A stretch of DNA of 64,000 nucleotides from Azadirachta indica (lineage: Eukaryota; Streptophyta; Magnoliopsida; Sapindales; Meliaceae), in the NCBI GenBank assembly GCA_022749755.1, contig JAGQDM010000070.1, positions 3,529,748-3,593,747 of the forward strand, in the 5' to 3' direction. Made by a program: the position numbers and the translations under genes. This document shows, one piece after another, positions 35,965-46,327 of this stretch (its first letter is position 1; the number at the start of each line of letters is the position of its first letter). The notes under the pieces were generated by a model. It made no database searches, had not been told where the DNA came from, and saw nothing but the letters and a program-made list of their open reading frames with translations.

Positions 35965-38717
35965 AGTCGGCTGTGATGCCATATAGTGAAGTTCGAAAGG
36001 GCTTAGAAGCATAGAACTGACTTGACTTCAACTGAAGAATCATCCAATTCCATAAGCATAAGAAAGGACGTAACCTAAGGGAAATAACGTGATAGGGCAC
36101 CAGTCTTTTTTAAATAAAAGGCTAAGGTAAGGGCAGAGACCTTTTTAATTTGATAATAGCAAGTCCAGGTTTAGGGACACATCCACGGTAGCAAAGGAAG
36201 AAGGAAATGTAGCGAAGTCGGGATGGGTAGAAAGAAGGGGGGAACGGTACTCTCTTTTTCACAATTGCCCATGGCTAAAACAAAGAGGGCCTAGACCCGG
36301 TAGGAGATTGAGACGGAATTGAGGTCAGTTTTGCTCTTACAGAAGAAGCCGCTATTGTTGTTACAACACAAATACGTAGCTACGGAAATGCGTCTAGTCA
36401 ATGGAGCTCTTATCTGTTTTTCCCGCTGTTAGAGTAAGCCTTGCTAGTCTTTGAGGAATCGGAGATGCTCTTTTCACGGCTCCGCTCTTTCTGACTTCCC
36501 CTTTCGGGTGGAGTAAGCTCTAAAGGAAAGGGACTGAAGGCACTTACGGGGTTAGGGCAGCGAGCGACCCCCGGGTCATAATTAATAAAGATAAAGTCAA
36601 GTAGGGTAGGGCTGAATCATTAGCTGTCAACTGTTCGTCGTAGTCAGCAGTGGAAGAGGGGGTAGCTTTGATTGCTCAAGTCGTACTCTGTTTCATGGTT
36701 GAATGTGAAAAAGAATTGCTTATGCTTATGTTTAGCGACAGTCTTCTAGAGATGATGCTCTGTGCGAATAATAAGGAAGACCGGGCAAAAGGTAACGTAA
36801 CCGCTTTTTGCTTACCCGGTGAAAGAAAGGCATAGTAGAAGGCTATTGGTTGCTTGACTTCCTTACCTCGGGGAGGGCTGCTAACAAGAATCGTTTTTAT
36901 TTTCTCTTGCGACCTTCCTTCCATGCCAAGCAGGGTTGAAGGGATCGATCCTAATAGCCTTCACGAGAAGAAAGACCCTTTCTTTATATTAGTTACGAAA
37001 AAAGCTCCCGAAGAGAAAGAGGGGTTTGCTGCTTGACTGCGTGAACCAGGTCCAGATCTTGATTTGGCATTCCCGCTGTTGACGTCCCATCGAGTTAGCT
37101 AGTTAACGGTGAAACGGATTTAGGAATGAATAGCAGGCAAAGCCCTTGCTACGACTTCCGGGTAACATTTTGTATTCCTTAAGTAAGGTCACAGGCGAAG
37201 CTGACTTCCTGCGGTAGCCTCTAGGCTATGTGACCAGCAGTATCTATTTCACTTTCAAAAAGACTGATTTCTATTTAATAGAAAAAAAGTTAAGCATTCT
37301 CCTAGACCGAGAAGAGGAAGCAGGGAAATCGGTAGCTATTCTCTCGTAGCGACTCCGAACGAATGCTTAGTTTGACCAACATTGCCTGAGGCGAACGGAC
37401 GCTTGCTACTGGCGGGCTGGCTAAAGTAAAGGGTGTCTATTTCATATTCCGTTCCACCAGTTCAAGACCTAGTTCGAGCAGATCGAGTTGTTTCATATCC
37501 TTTTTGCCCGGGTGAGCAGTTTACATGATCTTTCGACACCTGTTCTCTTTTCTATTACACGATTTTTGGCACCGTTGCGCTAACTAACGTAAGTTTTCTT
37601 GCTGGAGCGAATGCAAACGTAGGCCCACAAACGTAGGTTTTGAAAGAAATAGACTACGGCCCAGCAAACTCCGGAACTGACGTAACTAACACTATATAGA
37701 AAAGAAAGTGAGAGCTCCTGCTTTGTGCTCCTAAAATCAAAGTAGGCTACAGCGAAATCAGTAAATCAGTAAATCGAGTTGAAGTAGCTGTGGTGGACTC
37801 TGTTGCAGATGAAACTATATCTTTATAGAATGTTCGGGTGGTGAAGTTGAATACGTTGATTGAGGTTACTTTGTTGAATCCGTGGAGTCTGGGCCTGAGA
37901 CTTCCGTTTCGTCTTCCGTGTCGGAAGGGCCTCCATTTCATTTGCGTAGTTTCGTGCAAGGCAGGCGAACCCAGTATGGTTGTAGATTCAAGAGCGAAGG
38001 AAGCAACTACTGATCCTAGATCTGCACCAACAAAACAAGGATTTCACTGAAACTTTAGCTCAACAGCTTAAGGGCTACTATATCTCATCCGCACGAGGGA
38101 ATAAATAATATCTAGTGATAGAGGAAACCGCGAGAATTCAGGTTTTTAATTAATATACTCTATTACATCAAAAAAAGAAGAATACCATAATCGAGTACTG
38201 AATCGGATTCAGAGATCACACCAGCCTATCGAACCAAAGGTTAACCAGGCACTTTTGTTGTTGCAGACTTAGACCCCCAATGGTTACCAGTTGAAGAGAG
38301 CGGCTCTCTTGAGACGAACCGATCCGGGTCAAAAAGAAAAAGAAGAATCTGCCTGCTTGCGATATAAGACTTAAGCCAAAACGCGGGTTACCTTCTTTGT
38401 CTTGGATGCCCTTGGGCGGAATAGATTCCAGGAAGTCAGACCATAAGAAATAGGGGGCACTCGCTGTCGTAAACGTAAAGTAGGTGTGGGCAAGAAAACA
38501 CGAAAGCAAACCATGCCCAACAATCATTAGACCGCATAGAGAGGTATAGCTATATGACTTTGAAGAGGCGACACACAAGCAAGACGAGTCCAGTCATGAG
38601 TGGAAAAGCACAAACCAAGATCCATAATAAGAAAACTACAATTAGAAGAGCCCCTTTAGAAAAAAGGTTGCTCTCTACTCCCCGGATTCGCGTTCACACT
38701 TCCGCTACTCTCCTCTA
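35965..38717. other. Spacer downstream of the ccmB unit
   Basis: No gene recognised. Open frames of 60-120 codons (for example 38216-38578, minus) show no motif I can name. The stretch just below 38718 would hold the 3' end of a ccmB-orf transcript on the minus strand. Confidence 0.5.
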
Positions 38718-39005
38718 TTAGGATGAGGAGTCTCCGCCGCCCTTCTCTTTCTTGGGCGACGGAGGAATAGGTGTGAGTTTCACCCCCTTGATCCATCCAT
38801 ATGAAAACTCGTGCAATATCTTGCCTTCGTTATTAATGTTAATTATCTTATCCAAAACTTTTGGATATTCCATAAACAAAAAGGTGAGATAACGGAAAAT
38901 GAGGAGAATTAATATTACAAACAGAAAGAATGTTATTAAAATTATCACGCGTATTTCAGCCGGTGTTAGAACCTGTGAAATCAACTCTATCATAGAGTAA
39001 ACCAT
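38718..39005 (-). CDS. Putative orf138-like membrane protein ORF
   Basis: An intact minus-strand frame of 95 codons from ATG at 39005; the frame stays open further upstream to a GTG at 39044. In order it has LTPAEIRV, one strong hydrophobic helix (IILITFFLFVILILLIF), a basic/polar middle (KVLDKIINI), the block HEFSYGWIKGVKLT, and a lysine, glycine and serine-rich tail (SPKKEKGGGDSSS). This architecture (LTPxE, one membrane helix, an EFxYGWxxGVK block and a hydrophilic tail) resembles, from memory, the orf138 family linked to Ogura-type cytoplasmic male sterility. No search was run. It lies about 315 bp downstream of ccmB on the same strand, so the two could share a transcript. The family match is my inference; that the ORF is open and encodes a membrane-anchored peptide is directly visible. 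Confidence 0.55.
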   Translation of the reverse strand: MVYSMIELISQVLTPAEIRVIILITFFLFVILILLIFRYLTFLFMEYPKVLDKIININNEGKILHEFSYGWIKGVKLTPIPPSPKKEKGGGDSSS

Positions 39006-39320
39006 TTTGCCTCGGTTGTATGTAAACCCCCCCTTCACCCCCACCCCCTAAAGAAGGGCTCTTTGGGGTCTAATTTTCTTTCTATCTGACAGGACAAACA
39101 AATAGGAAGGGATGGTTCTTTCATTGCATTGATAGAAGTCTAACTAGAAAAAGATCTCTCTATTACTTTGAGAAGAGAATCGTTGGTTTGACCAACGAAC
39201 TACGTGGGAAAATGGACCTTCTTTCTTTTTTTTAAGTTCCTCCCAGATACATGGCTTACATGCCCGGCTCAACATTCTTGGAAAACAATCGAATCGAGGG
39301 TCCGGAGGAGAATTGGCCAT

Positions 39321-39941
39321 TCAATCTTGTAAACTAATCGAGACCGAAATTGGAAAAAGAGATACGAACGGAGAGGAATAACCAATCGATGAAAGAACAT
39401 GAAACCATTCTGTTTCAATAGAGGTACGAGAAACGGTTGGGGGCAATAAAGTAGGTGAAGTGGTTGGATTTTGCGAGCTGTTCCAACCACTGCTGGATGT
39501 GATTCCAAGAGCCGAAGGAGAATGAATACCACACAGAAGAGTCAAGACCAGGCTCCCTAATGGAATGTTTAACCGATCCATTCCGGATCGACCGAATTGG
39601 TACAGAAGTTGTAACATGGGAAAACCACGGAAAACACAACTTATTTGAATAACCCGGTGACCTACCAATTGTAGAAGTAGGATCTTTGGCAAGCAATAAG
39701 CACTTAAATAATACAATTCGAGTGTACCATCTTCTTTCTCATTTCGAGGAAAAGGTGCGGGAGGAAAAGGAAACAACGGAGGGATCCGAATCGGACCTAA
39801 ATGGGAATGACATGAAAAGTCTTTTTCAAAACCTAGCATTAAGGGCGTTACGACGATATACGAGAGGAATGGAGAAAAACTCGTGATTGGTGTGGAGGGG
39901 AAGATCTGTTTATGATATAGTTCAAGAAAAAGTCGTCTCAT
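39321..39941 (-). CDS. ccmB: Cytochrome c maturation ABC-transporter membrane subunit B
   Basis: CcmB is the integral membrane subunit of the CcmAB ABC transporter in the System I cytochrome c maturation pathway of the plant inner membrane. There it acts with nuclear CcmA in releasing holo-CcmE. The frame is intact, ATG at 39941 to TGA at 39321, 206 residues, the usual plant mitochondrial length. Recognisable stretches are MRRLFLELYHK at the N-terminus, YIVVTPLMLGFEKDFSCH, NEKEDGTLELYYLSAYCLPK, GRSGMDRLNIPLGSLVLTLL and the C-terminal SPFVSLFPISVSIS. Several hydrophobic segments are visible. Many S and P codons at positions usually L or F suggest heavy C-to-U editing, as is typical for ccmB. 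A short ORF of possible interest follows on the same strand. Confidence 0.97.
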   Translation of the reverse strand: MRRLFLELYHKQIFPSTPITSFSPFLSYIVVTPLMLGFEKDFSCHSHLGPIRIPPLFPFPPAPFPRNEKEDGTLELYYLSAYCLPKILLLQLVGHRVIQISCVFRGFPMLQLLYQFGRSGMDRLNIPLGSLVLTLLCGIHSPSALGITSSSGWNSSQNPTTSPTLLPPTVSRTSIETEWFHVLSSIGYSSPFVSLFPISVSISLQD

Positions 39942-42356
39942 TTCCTTACTTCTTCCTTCCTTCTAATTCATTCACTTCAAGGCTGGTTCTGAACGCCGCG
40001 TAACATCATCTTCAACCAACCTCCACCATACTCGATGCGGCCACTAAAGAATTGCTTATACAAAAAACAGCTGCTTATATACGCTTACTAAAAGACTGAC
40101 TTTCATTCATATGAATTAGGCCAGCGTGAAAGAAAGAGAGATGTGCCTAAGGCGGCATGCAAGCAAACTGTGCACGCTAAGAGAAAGAGAAAGGGAGAGA
40201 TTTCGCAATTACTACCACCTAAGAAAGGTTGCTTCTGTCGGCCTTTCTGTGCAACAGTCCACCAATAGCGGAAGAGAGGGTTACCGTACATACAAGACTC
40301 TTCCAGTTCTTACGTAAGCTTTTTCTTACCAGTCAAGTAGTACAACAGCTGTATCTTATCTTATAGCCCGGCGCGGCGGGTCGCCTTTTTCATTCAGTAG
40401 ATAGAAGAAACTATTAGATAGATAAGGAGTAGGTGAGTCCTCACTGACCTGAACGATTTCGATCACCTAGCAGTTTATTTGGTAGGTAAGATCGCCGAAG
40501 CGTATCATCAGATTTGACTACGAAGGAAGGGAAGGAACTCGAAGTGAGACGGCACCGTCTTGTGCAACGCAACGATAGTTGGCCCTCTATCATCTTCTAT
40601 CTGGTAGACTTGGTAAAAGGGCCCCGACTTCTTTCCAGAATTAGAGTTCGACCGCGGCTGCCCCCTTTTTTTGGGGGATCAAGTTCCTTGCCAACTATCG
40701 ACCCCGATCTCTTTTTATTTGTTTTGGGTATTACCAAACCTAGCTTAGCCTTCGTAAATCACACTAAAGCGGAGCGGAGCACCCAACTATGGCAAGGTAA
40801 CCCTTCCCTTAATTTAAGGGAAGGGTTAGGTTAGTCAATCCGGCCCGAGACGCGTTCGTTGACAAAACAAAACCGCCGTAGGAATGGAGACCTTTCAATA
40901 GAGCGGAGGCGAACTGATCAACGAGAAAGAGGCCCTACTCACTACAAATGAATACACCACAAGATCGAACTGCACTCATGCCTCTCCCGCATCAAGTTGA
41001 CCGCCCCCTCCCTAAGCGTCGTAGTGATTCTATCAATCATGTACGTAGGTGGGGCCCTCCATTCTGATTGGTATATCATGAAAAAAGAAAGCCATTTGCA
41101 CCAGGCGCACTGCGCTTTCCCTTGCCCAGATGTGAAGCCCTTCTAAGTCAAGTAATCGTGACCCGCCGAAGACTGGAGCCTCGTAACGTAACATGTTGAC
41201 GAAGACCTCCGAACTGAGGGTTCGATCAGTAGAGGGGACGACTTTGCCTCCCCGGAAGAAGAATAGCCCCCCCGCTCTCTAGCCGACTGATCCCCCGTTG
41301 ATCATATAACTGGGAGGGAACGTGTCACATTAGAGGTGAACGATCAGAGATCTAATCACCACGATGAGGCTAGGCTGGTCCCTCTTTTAGTAGACTCAGC
41401 TATGAATATGAATGAAGAAATGAATTGAATGCCGGGCTCTTTCTTTCACTGCTAACCCCAATTTCTGTTTGCTGATACTTTCAGTTTCGTCGAGCCTCGA
41501 GCTTGTGGTCCTCCAAAGAGTGTGGGTTCAATTGGATGAATCCGTCAAGTCAAGGTCAACGTACGTAGCAGCAAGGATGATGCATCGCCTATTTATTTAT
41601 CGTTCTCGCTCGGGAGCCAAAACGAACACGCCTGCTACCTACTGTACTGGACCTTCGACCAGGCATTCTACCCTTGTCGAATCGGAACACCACTGCATTG
41701 CGCTCGAACAGTTGAGCGGCCAGCAACTGTAGTACACAGATATAGATTCATTCTTCGTAACTGGTCCAACCTCACAACCCTTCTAGGTTGGTCAGAAGTC
41801 AGTCTTGTTTGGAAAGACGGAATTAGACAAAGAAAAGAGAGTGCTCGACCGGAACAACGGCCAACAAAGACCGTAATTACATATTACATACCTCCCTTTC
41901 TCCGTCTTTAAGGCTTTAAGGCGAACCGAACCGTATGGCGGCTGGAAAGAAAGACGACCTCACCTTCTCGTAGATGGTGTCAGTGAGAGCAACTGACGTA
42001 TTCCCCGTTGACCTTCTTTTGTAGATAGAATCTTCAATGAGTGGAAACAAGCAACCTTACTAAGAAAGGTGCTTGTTGAGTAAGGCCGGCTTTAGAGCCC
42101 AAGCCCCTTGTATAGTATAGGTTGGGTGCTTGAGCGCATCTTTCTCATATCGATCAAGGCTTGAAAGGAGTTTGAAATAAGGGGCGCGTTAGCTAGGCCG
42201 TTTTCTTGCAGGAGTGCTAACGCGCGCCCTGTAGTTTTCTTCGCTTGCTCTGCAGTACGAGCACAGAGCCGCGCCCCTTTAATATGATGAGAAGAAGAGG
42301 GGCCGCCCCTCTTTTCTTTTCCGCACCAATCCTTATTTACTACTACATTTTTTTTT
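39942..42356. other. Spacer between ccmB and trnK
   Basis: No gene recognised. The stretch upstream of ccmB (39942-40100) would be its leader. A perfect inverted repeat lies at 40798-40828. GC-rich palindromic pieces at about 42181-42285 (GGGGCGCGTTAGC, GTGCTAACGCGCGCCC) resemble those at 19.2-19.4 kb. The frame 40514-40834 has no motif I know. Confidence 0.5.
40798..40828. repeat. 15-bp perfect inverted repeat with 1-nt centre
   Basis: TAACCCTTCCCTTAA (40798-40812), one T, then TTAAGGGAAGGGTTA (40814-40828). The two arms are exact complements. It is nearly a perfect palindrome and could extrude as a cruciform or act as an RNA stem if transcribed. Confidence 0.85.
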
Positions 42357-42429
42357 GGGTGTATAGCTCAGTTGGTAGAGCATTGGGCTTTTAACCTAAT
42401 GGTCGCGGGTTCAAGTCCTGCTATACCCA
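42357..42429 (+). tRNA. trnK-UUU: tRNA-Lys(UUU)
   Basis: A 73-nt tRNA in native mitochondrial style. The acceptor is GGGTGTA/TATACCC with one G-T pair, the D-arm starts GCTCAGTTGGTAGAGC, and anticodon TTT lies in the loop CTTTTAA on the stem TTGGG/CCTAA. The T-arm is GCGGG-TTCAAGT-CCTGC, and the discriminator is A. It stands alone, with GC-rich repeat sequence just upstream. Confidence 0.95.
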
Positions 42430-45400
42430 AACCTACCTTTATACTATTTGTAAGGATGCGTAGTAGCGTTCAAAGATCACTCTTTGGCCTGGCCTTTAGA
42501 CTCGCTTCAGCGACTTCGCCCTTTAAGTGAGGGGGGGGTAAGGTAAGGAGTAGTATAAGAGTGGCTCGGTCATCGATAGGCCTCTCCTTATTCATTCTAT
42601 AGGGCGGGGCTGCGGACCAACAATCCAGCAAAAGGAAGGGCTTAAAAGCTCCTTTCTAAATCCTTTCCTGCCCCTTTTTTTAAGGTAAGCATCAAAGCAA
42701 AGCCCAGAAAACCCAACCTATACAAAGAGCTCTTTTCAGCCCCTACTCCTAACAAGTTCAAGTTGCTCACCCACCATACCTTGCTTCGGGGCCGATCTCT
42801 TGTATCGAAGCAAATCCAAATCAAATAATATATATATTATTTGTTATTTGATTTGAGTTTGTTCCACCACAAATTTCGCCGTTGGATAGACTGATCTCGA
42901 CATCCAAGCACGAATCCCTTGAGCGCTTCGGCGGCGGATAGCAGCATGGGCAACTGCGGCAAGCAGCCGATTCTTATTGCATTCACCAAGATAGTCTTGC
43001 TCGCTCCTGAACTCTGCGGCGAGTTCAGCCACCACCTCCGGCTCCGGGCCTGAGCTCTGCTCGAGCGTAGTCAGCCAGCTTCGTGACTTTGCTTAGCTTC
43101 CAGCCTTGCAAAGGGATAACCTTTCACTATCTAGGCGCCCTAGAAGAGAAGGAGGGGTCCCACGGAGTTCTTCCCCGAAGGTCAAGCCGTAGTCCCTGTC
43201 CCTCGGAGAAGTGGAAGGAAGACAGCCTATAATGTATGTGCAAGCAAGCGAAGTCGAATATATTAGATCTGAGTGCAGCAAGCTCAGTATAATCAGAAAG
43301 CCAGGAGGTTAGCAGGAAAGTGCCTTCTTTTCGACTTCTTCCTTTAGCTTTAGAACTGTCTGAAAGTGGAAGCATAGGCCTTTGTACCAGAAGAGTGCAG
43401 ATCGAAATCCGGAGAGTGAAGAGAGGAAGGAAGATGAGACATCCTTCTAGCGGGAGCTCGGACTCCTCGAGCGTTAGAAGGAAGATGAAATTAATCAAAC
43501 AACGTATACAGATAGAGATGAGTGTTTGCGCATTGATACCGATACAAAGAAGGGGACCAGACTGGGGGAGGAGGAGAGGAAGTCCAGCTACAAACTAATC
43601 ATATTCGAAAGGGAAGACCTTAGCCCATTCCTAAGGGAGCCCGGGACGGGGTTTAAGAATTCCTTCAACTGCCTGGGAGTGCATTCAAGGAGTTGCTAGC
43701 TAATAGAAAGGCTGGAAAGGAAGAACGAGCGGACTATTCTGTTACACAATCATTTCAGAAAGGACGCTCTCTAGGATAGAGAAGATAGGAAAGGAATAGG
43801 AATGCGCCCATATTCATATTCAAAAATACGGACTATAAGGAAGAGATTCCTACTAGGATAGCAACTCAAAACTAGCTAATAGAGGAAGTCAAGAGAAATC
43901 CTTAAGAGCTCCAAGACCGCCTAGGATTATCCGATGCATAGCTTCCTACTAGCTACTCAGATAGCAATCCAACAAATCCAATTCAAAAAAAAAAAAAGAC
44001 GAAGACGCAGACGATAAGACAAAAGACGATAAGAGTAGGGTCATGCTCTCCATTTCGGGTTGCTTATCGGGTTTCACCCAGTACTCTCGGTTCCAGATAG
44101 CGTGTTCGGGTGGTCTTCTCTCGATCTCGGGTTCATAAATGTAGGCAAAGGTGAGAGCAGTCCCTGTCTGTTAAGAAGAAGAAGAAGTCATCTCTTTACC
44201 AGCTCTCATTAGGTGGCGTCCCAAAACAGTTTCAAGTAAGCCAGCCCTTCCTCTTTCACTAGACTCGGGTATCCTACCGTCGTCGTAGGGAAATAGCGGA
44301 ATAAGGAACGCGAGTTCAGGCCTAGCCATTGAGCTACAAGCTCTGATCTCGATATCGAACTTCCGGACCCAATGTTGTCGAAAGAGAAAGTATCTACTCA
44401 CGTCTTGTTTTCAAAGCATGAATATTGGACTGCCAATCTCATCACATGACCACCCATTTTTGAAGCTTACACAGCGTAAGGTTTCCTCTTCAGAAGCACG
44501 AGCGTCACGATATTTATTTCTAGTTAAGAGAATACAATACGAAAATTCCACCTCCGCCTGAATTACCCCTCCGGGGCCCCGGGCAGAAGTTCCTCTGCGG
44601 ATCTTGAATCTAAAACATTCTTCAATACTGTAGTGAAAGTAGTCTTGTATTGATCTTATTTTTTCTTGGACAGACTAAAGGTAGAATGGGCCTCTGTGCT
44701 TACTGCCCCCGCCGGGCTTGGTACTGTTGACGAGTCTGGACTTGCCCCTGTTGCTGAACCGGAAGAAGCTTTCTTTCTCTATAGCTTGACCCCGCTTGTC
44801 ACATTTCTCGTTTTGTTCCAGTCCCCTAGTGATATATGGGTGGGCTAAAACTTGAAATGGGCCTGCCTTCGGTTGGTGAGTTGCATTCCTCGGAAAAAGT
44901 AAGAAGTTGGGGTTGGGTACCGAGTGCAAGTATGGAATACCAAGTGCGGGTATCTGACCCTATGAGTTGCATTCCTATCAATGAAAGATGAGCCTCTATA
45001 ACAGAACATAATTTCATGGAATCTAAGCCTCGATTGTTTCTAATCTTTTTTCGGATTGCTCGAGCCGGTGAGAAAGATAGTTCGATAGATGCCACATTTT
45101 AAGTCCTCTCGACAAAAAAAAAGAGACTTTTTTTTTATGAGCCGGGTCCATTTCATTTAATTTAGTAGCTCAACGGGCTAGAAGAATGACTATATGGGTG
45201 GTGGGAGGCGAGAAAGGCTCCTCAGAGGAGGAGCTGACCCAAATAGTAGTTCTTCTGAGGTGCGGCTTTCGCCGAGACTGTGTTAAGCAAAACACATCTG
45301 TTGATTCCTGTACTGTAACCAGTACAGCAGACTTCAAAATTTTAGTAAGTGCGAAAAGCGCACTTTCTCTCGTACACCCGGAATCTTTCCTTCTTTCTTT

Positions 45401-45530
45401 CGGTTAGACGAGCCTTTATATCTTCGCGGAAGAAAAGCTGTACCCCACTGCGGCAAGGGAGGCCGCCCAGCCTTTTTTTTTTGTTTTTTGTTTAAGAGAG
45501 CCATAGCTAGCCAACTATCCCTATTTTTTG
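42430..45530. other. Spacer downstream of trnK
   Basis: No gene recognised. Open frames (for example 43127-43498, minus, 123 codons; 43320-43598, plus, 92 codons) overlap on both strands and have no family motif. A run of about 13 A residues lies near 43985. Confidence 0.5.
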
Positions 45531-45534
45531 AAAA

Positions 45535-46327
45535 AACAAGCAATAGATTTCTTGAATAGGTCTGGTCTACCGAGATGCATCCCTGCATTCCATCGGCGAG
45601 TTATTAGGGAGAAGTCTGAAAGAGCGGATTTGCTCGTTCTGTTCTCGATTTCCCGTCGAATACTCCTGGTAACCATTCTCGTCATATACAGGGTAATAGG
45701 GATCGCCATCCCACCAATAATCCTCATAAGCAGGGTCCCGCAACAACCCATCCCGTCCAATACCCTCGGGTAGAACATCACCATCAAAACCCGAAGGCCA
45801 TGGCTCAACAACCTCGGAGTCACCTCCCTCAGGAGCATACCACTCTCAACCTCGGGATCACCTCTCTCAGTGTCAGACTGCTCCGACTCAATAAGAGGGT
45901 CATAAGAATATCTAGGTGTCCCGCTCTCATCTAAGAACCCAGGGTAAACTCCACCCGAAATCGAAAACTCTAGGTCACCTCCTGGCATCCAGGGTCAATG
46001 TGAAAGTCATCATCATCATGACCTCTGATCACCCGGGTAGTGTAACCACTAAGGGCCATCGTCATCACTCTCAAAATCCCCAGGCTCATCAAGCTGTACC
46101 CCCGTCATGTCATCAGGATCATGAAGTGAATAAGGCTCTTTGCTCTCATCAGAATCCTAAGTCTCAAACAGGGGTCCACGACTCCTACCACAAACCTCCT
46201 CCTGTGGACTCCCTCAAAAAAAGGATTCACCATCCCCATCCTGAAGCTCAGTGCCATCTATGCCTGTGATAGAAAGAGGGTCATCAGTAACCTGAGGAGA
46301 ATCAAGATAATAGTCCCTCACAACCAT
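45535..46327 (-). pseudogene. Decayed acidic coding remnant, origin unknown
   Basis: Reading down the minus strand from an ATG at 46327, successive frames give a coherent acidic sequence interrupted by stops and shifts: MVVRDYYLDSPQVTDDPLS, then DSDESKEPYSLHDPDDMTG, LDEPGDFESDDDGP, then the open frame 45988-45521 (PLIESEQSDTERGDPEVES). A frame change near 45840 restores EGGDSEVVEPWPSGFDGDV and then DPYYPVYDENGYQEYSTGN. Continuity of composition across frames (D/E/P/Y/G-rich) suggests a former protein-coding sequence of at least 250 residues, perhaps nuclear or retroelement in origin. I do not recognise the family. Confidence 0.5.

Noticed and set aside
39415..39696. Minus-strand open frame inside ccmB
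   Set aside because: It is an alternative-frame shadow of ccmB, whose own 206-codon frame is intact.
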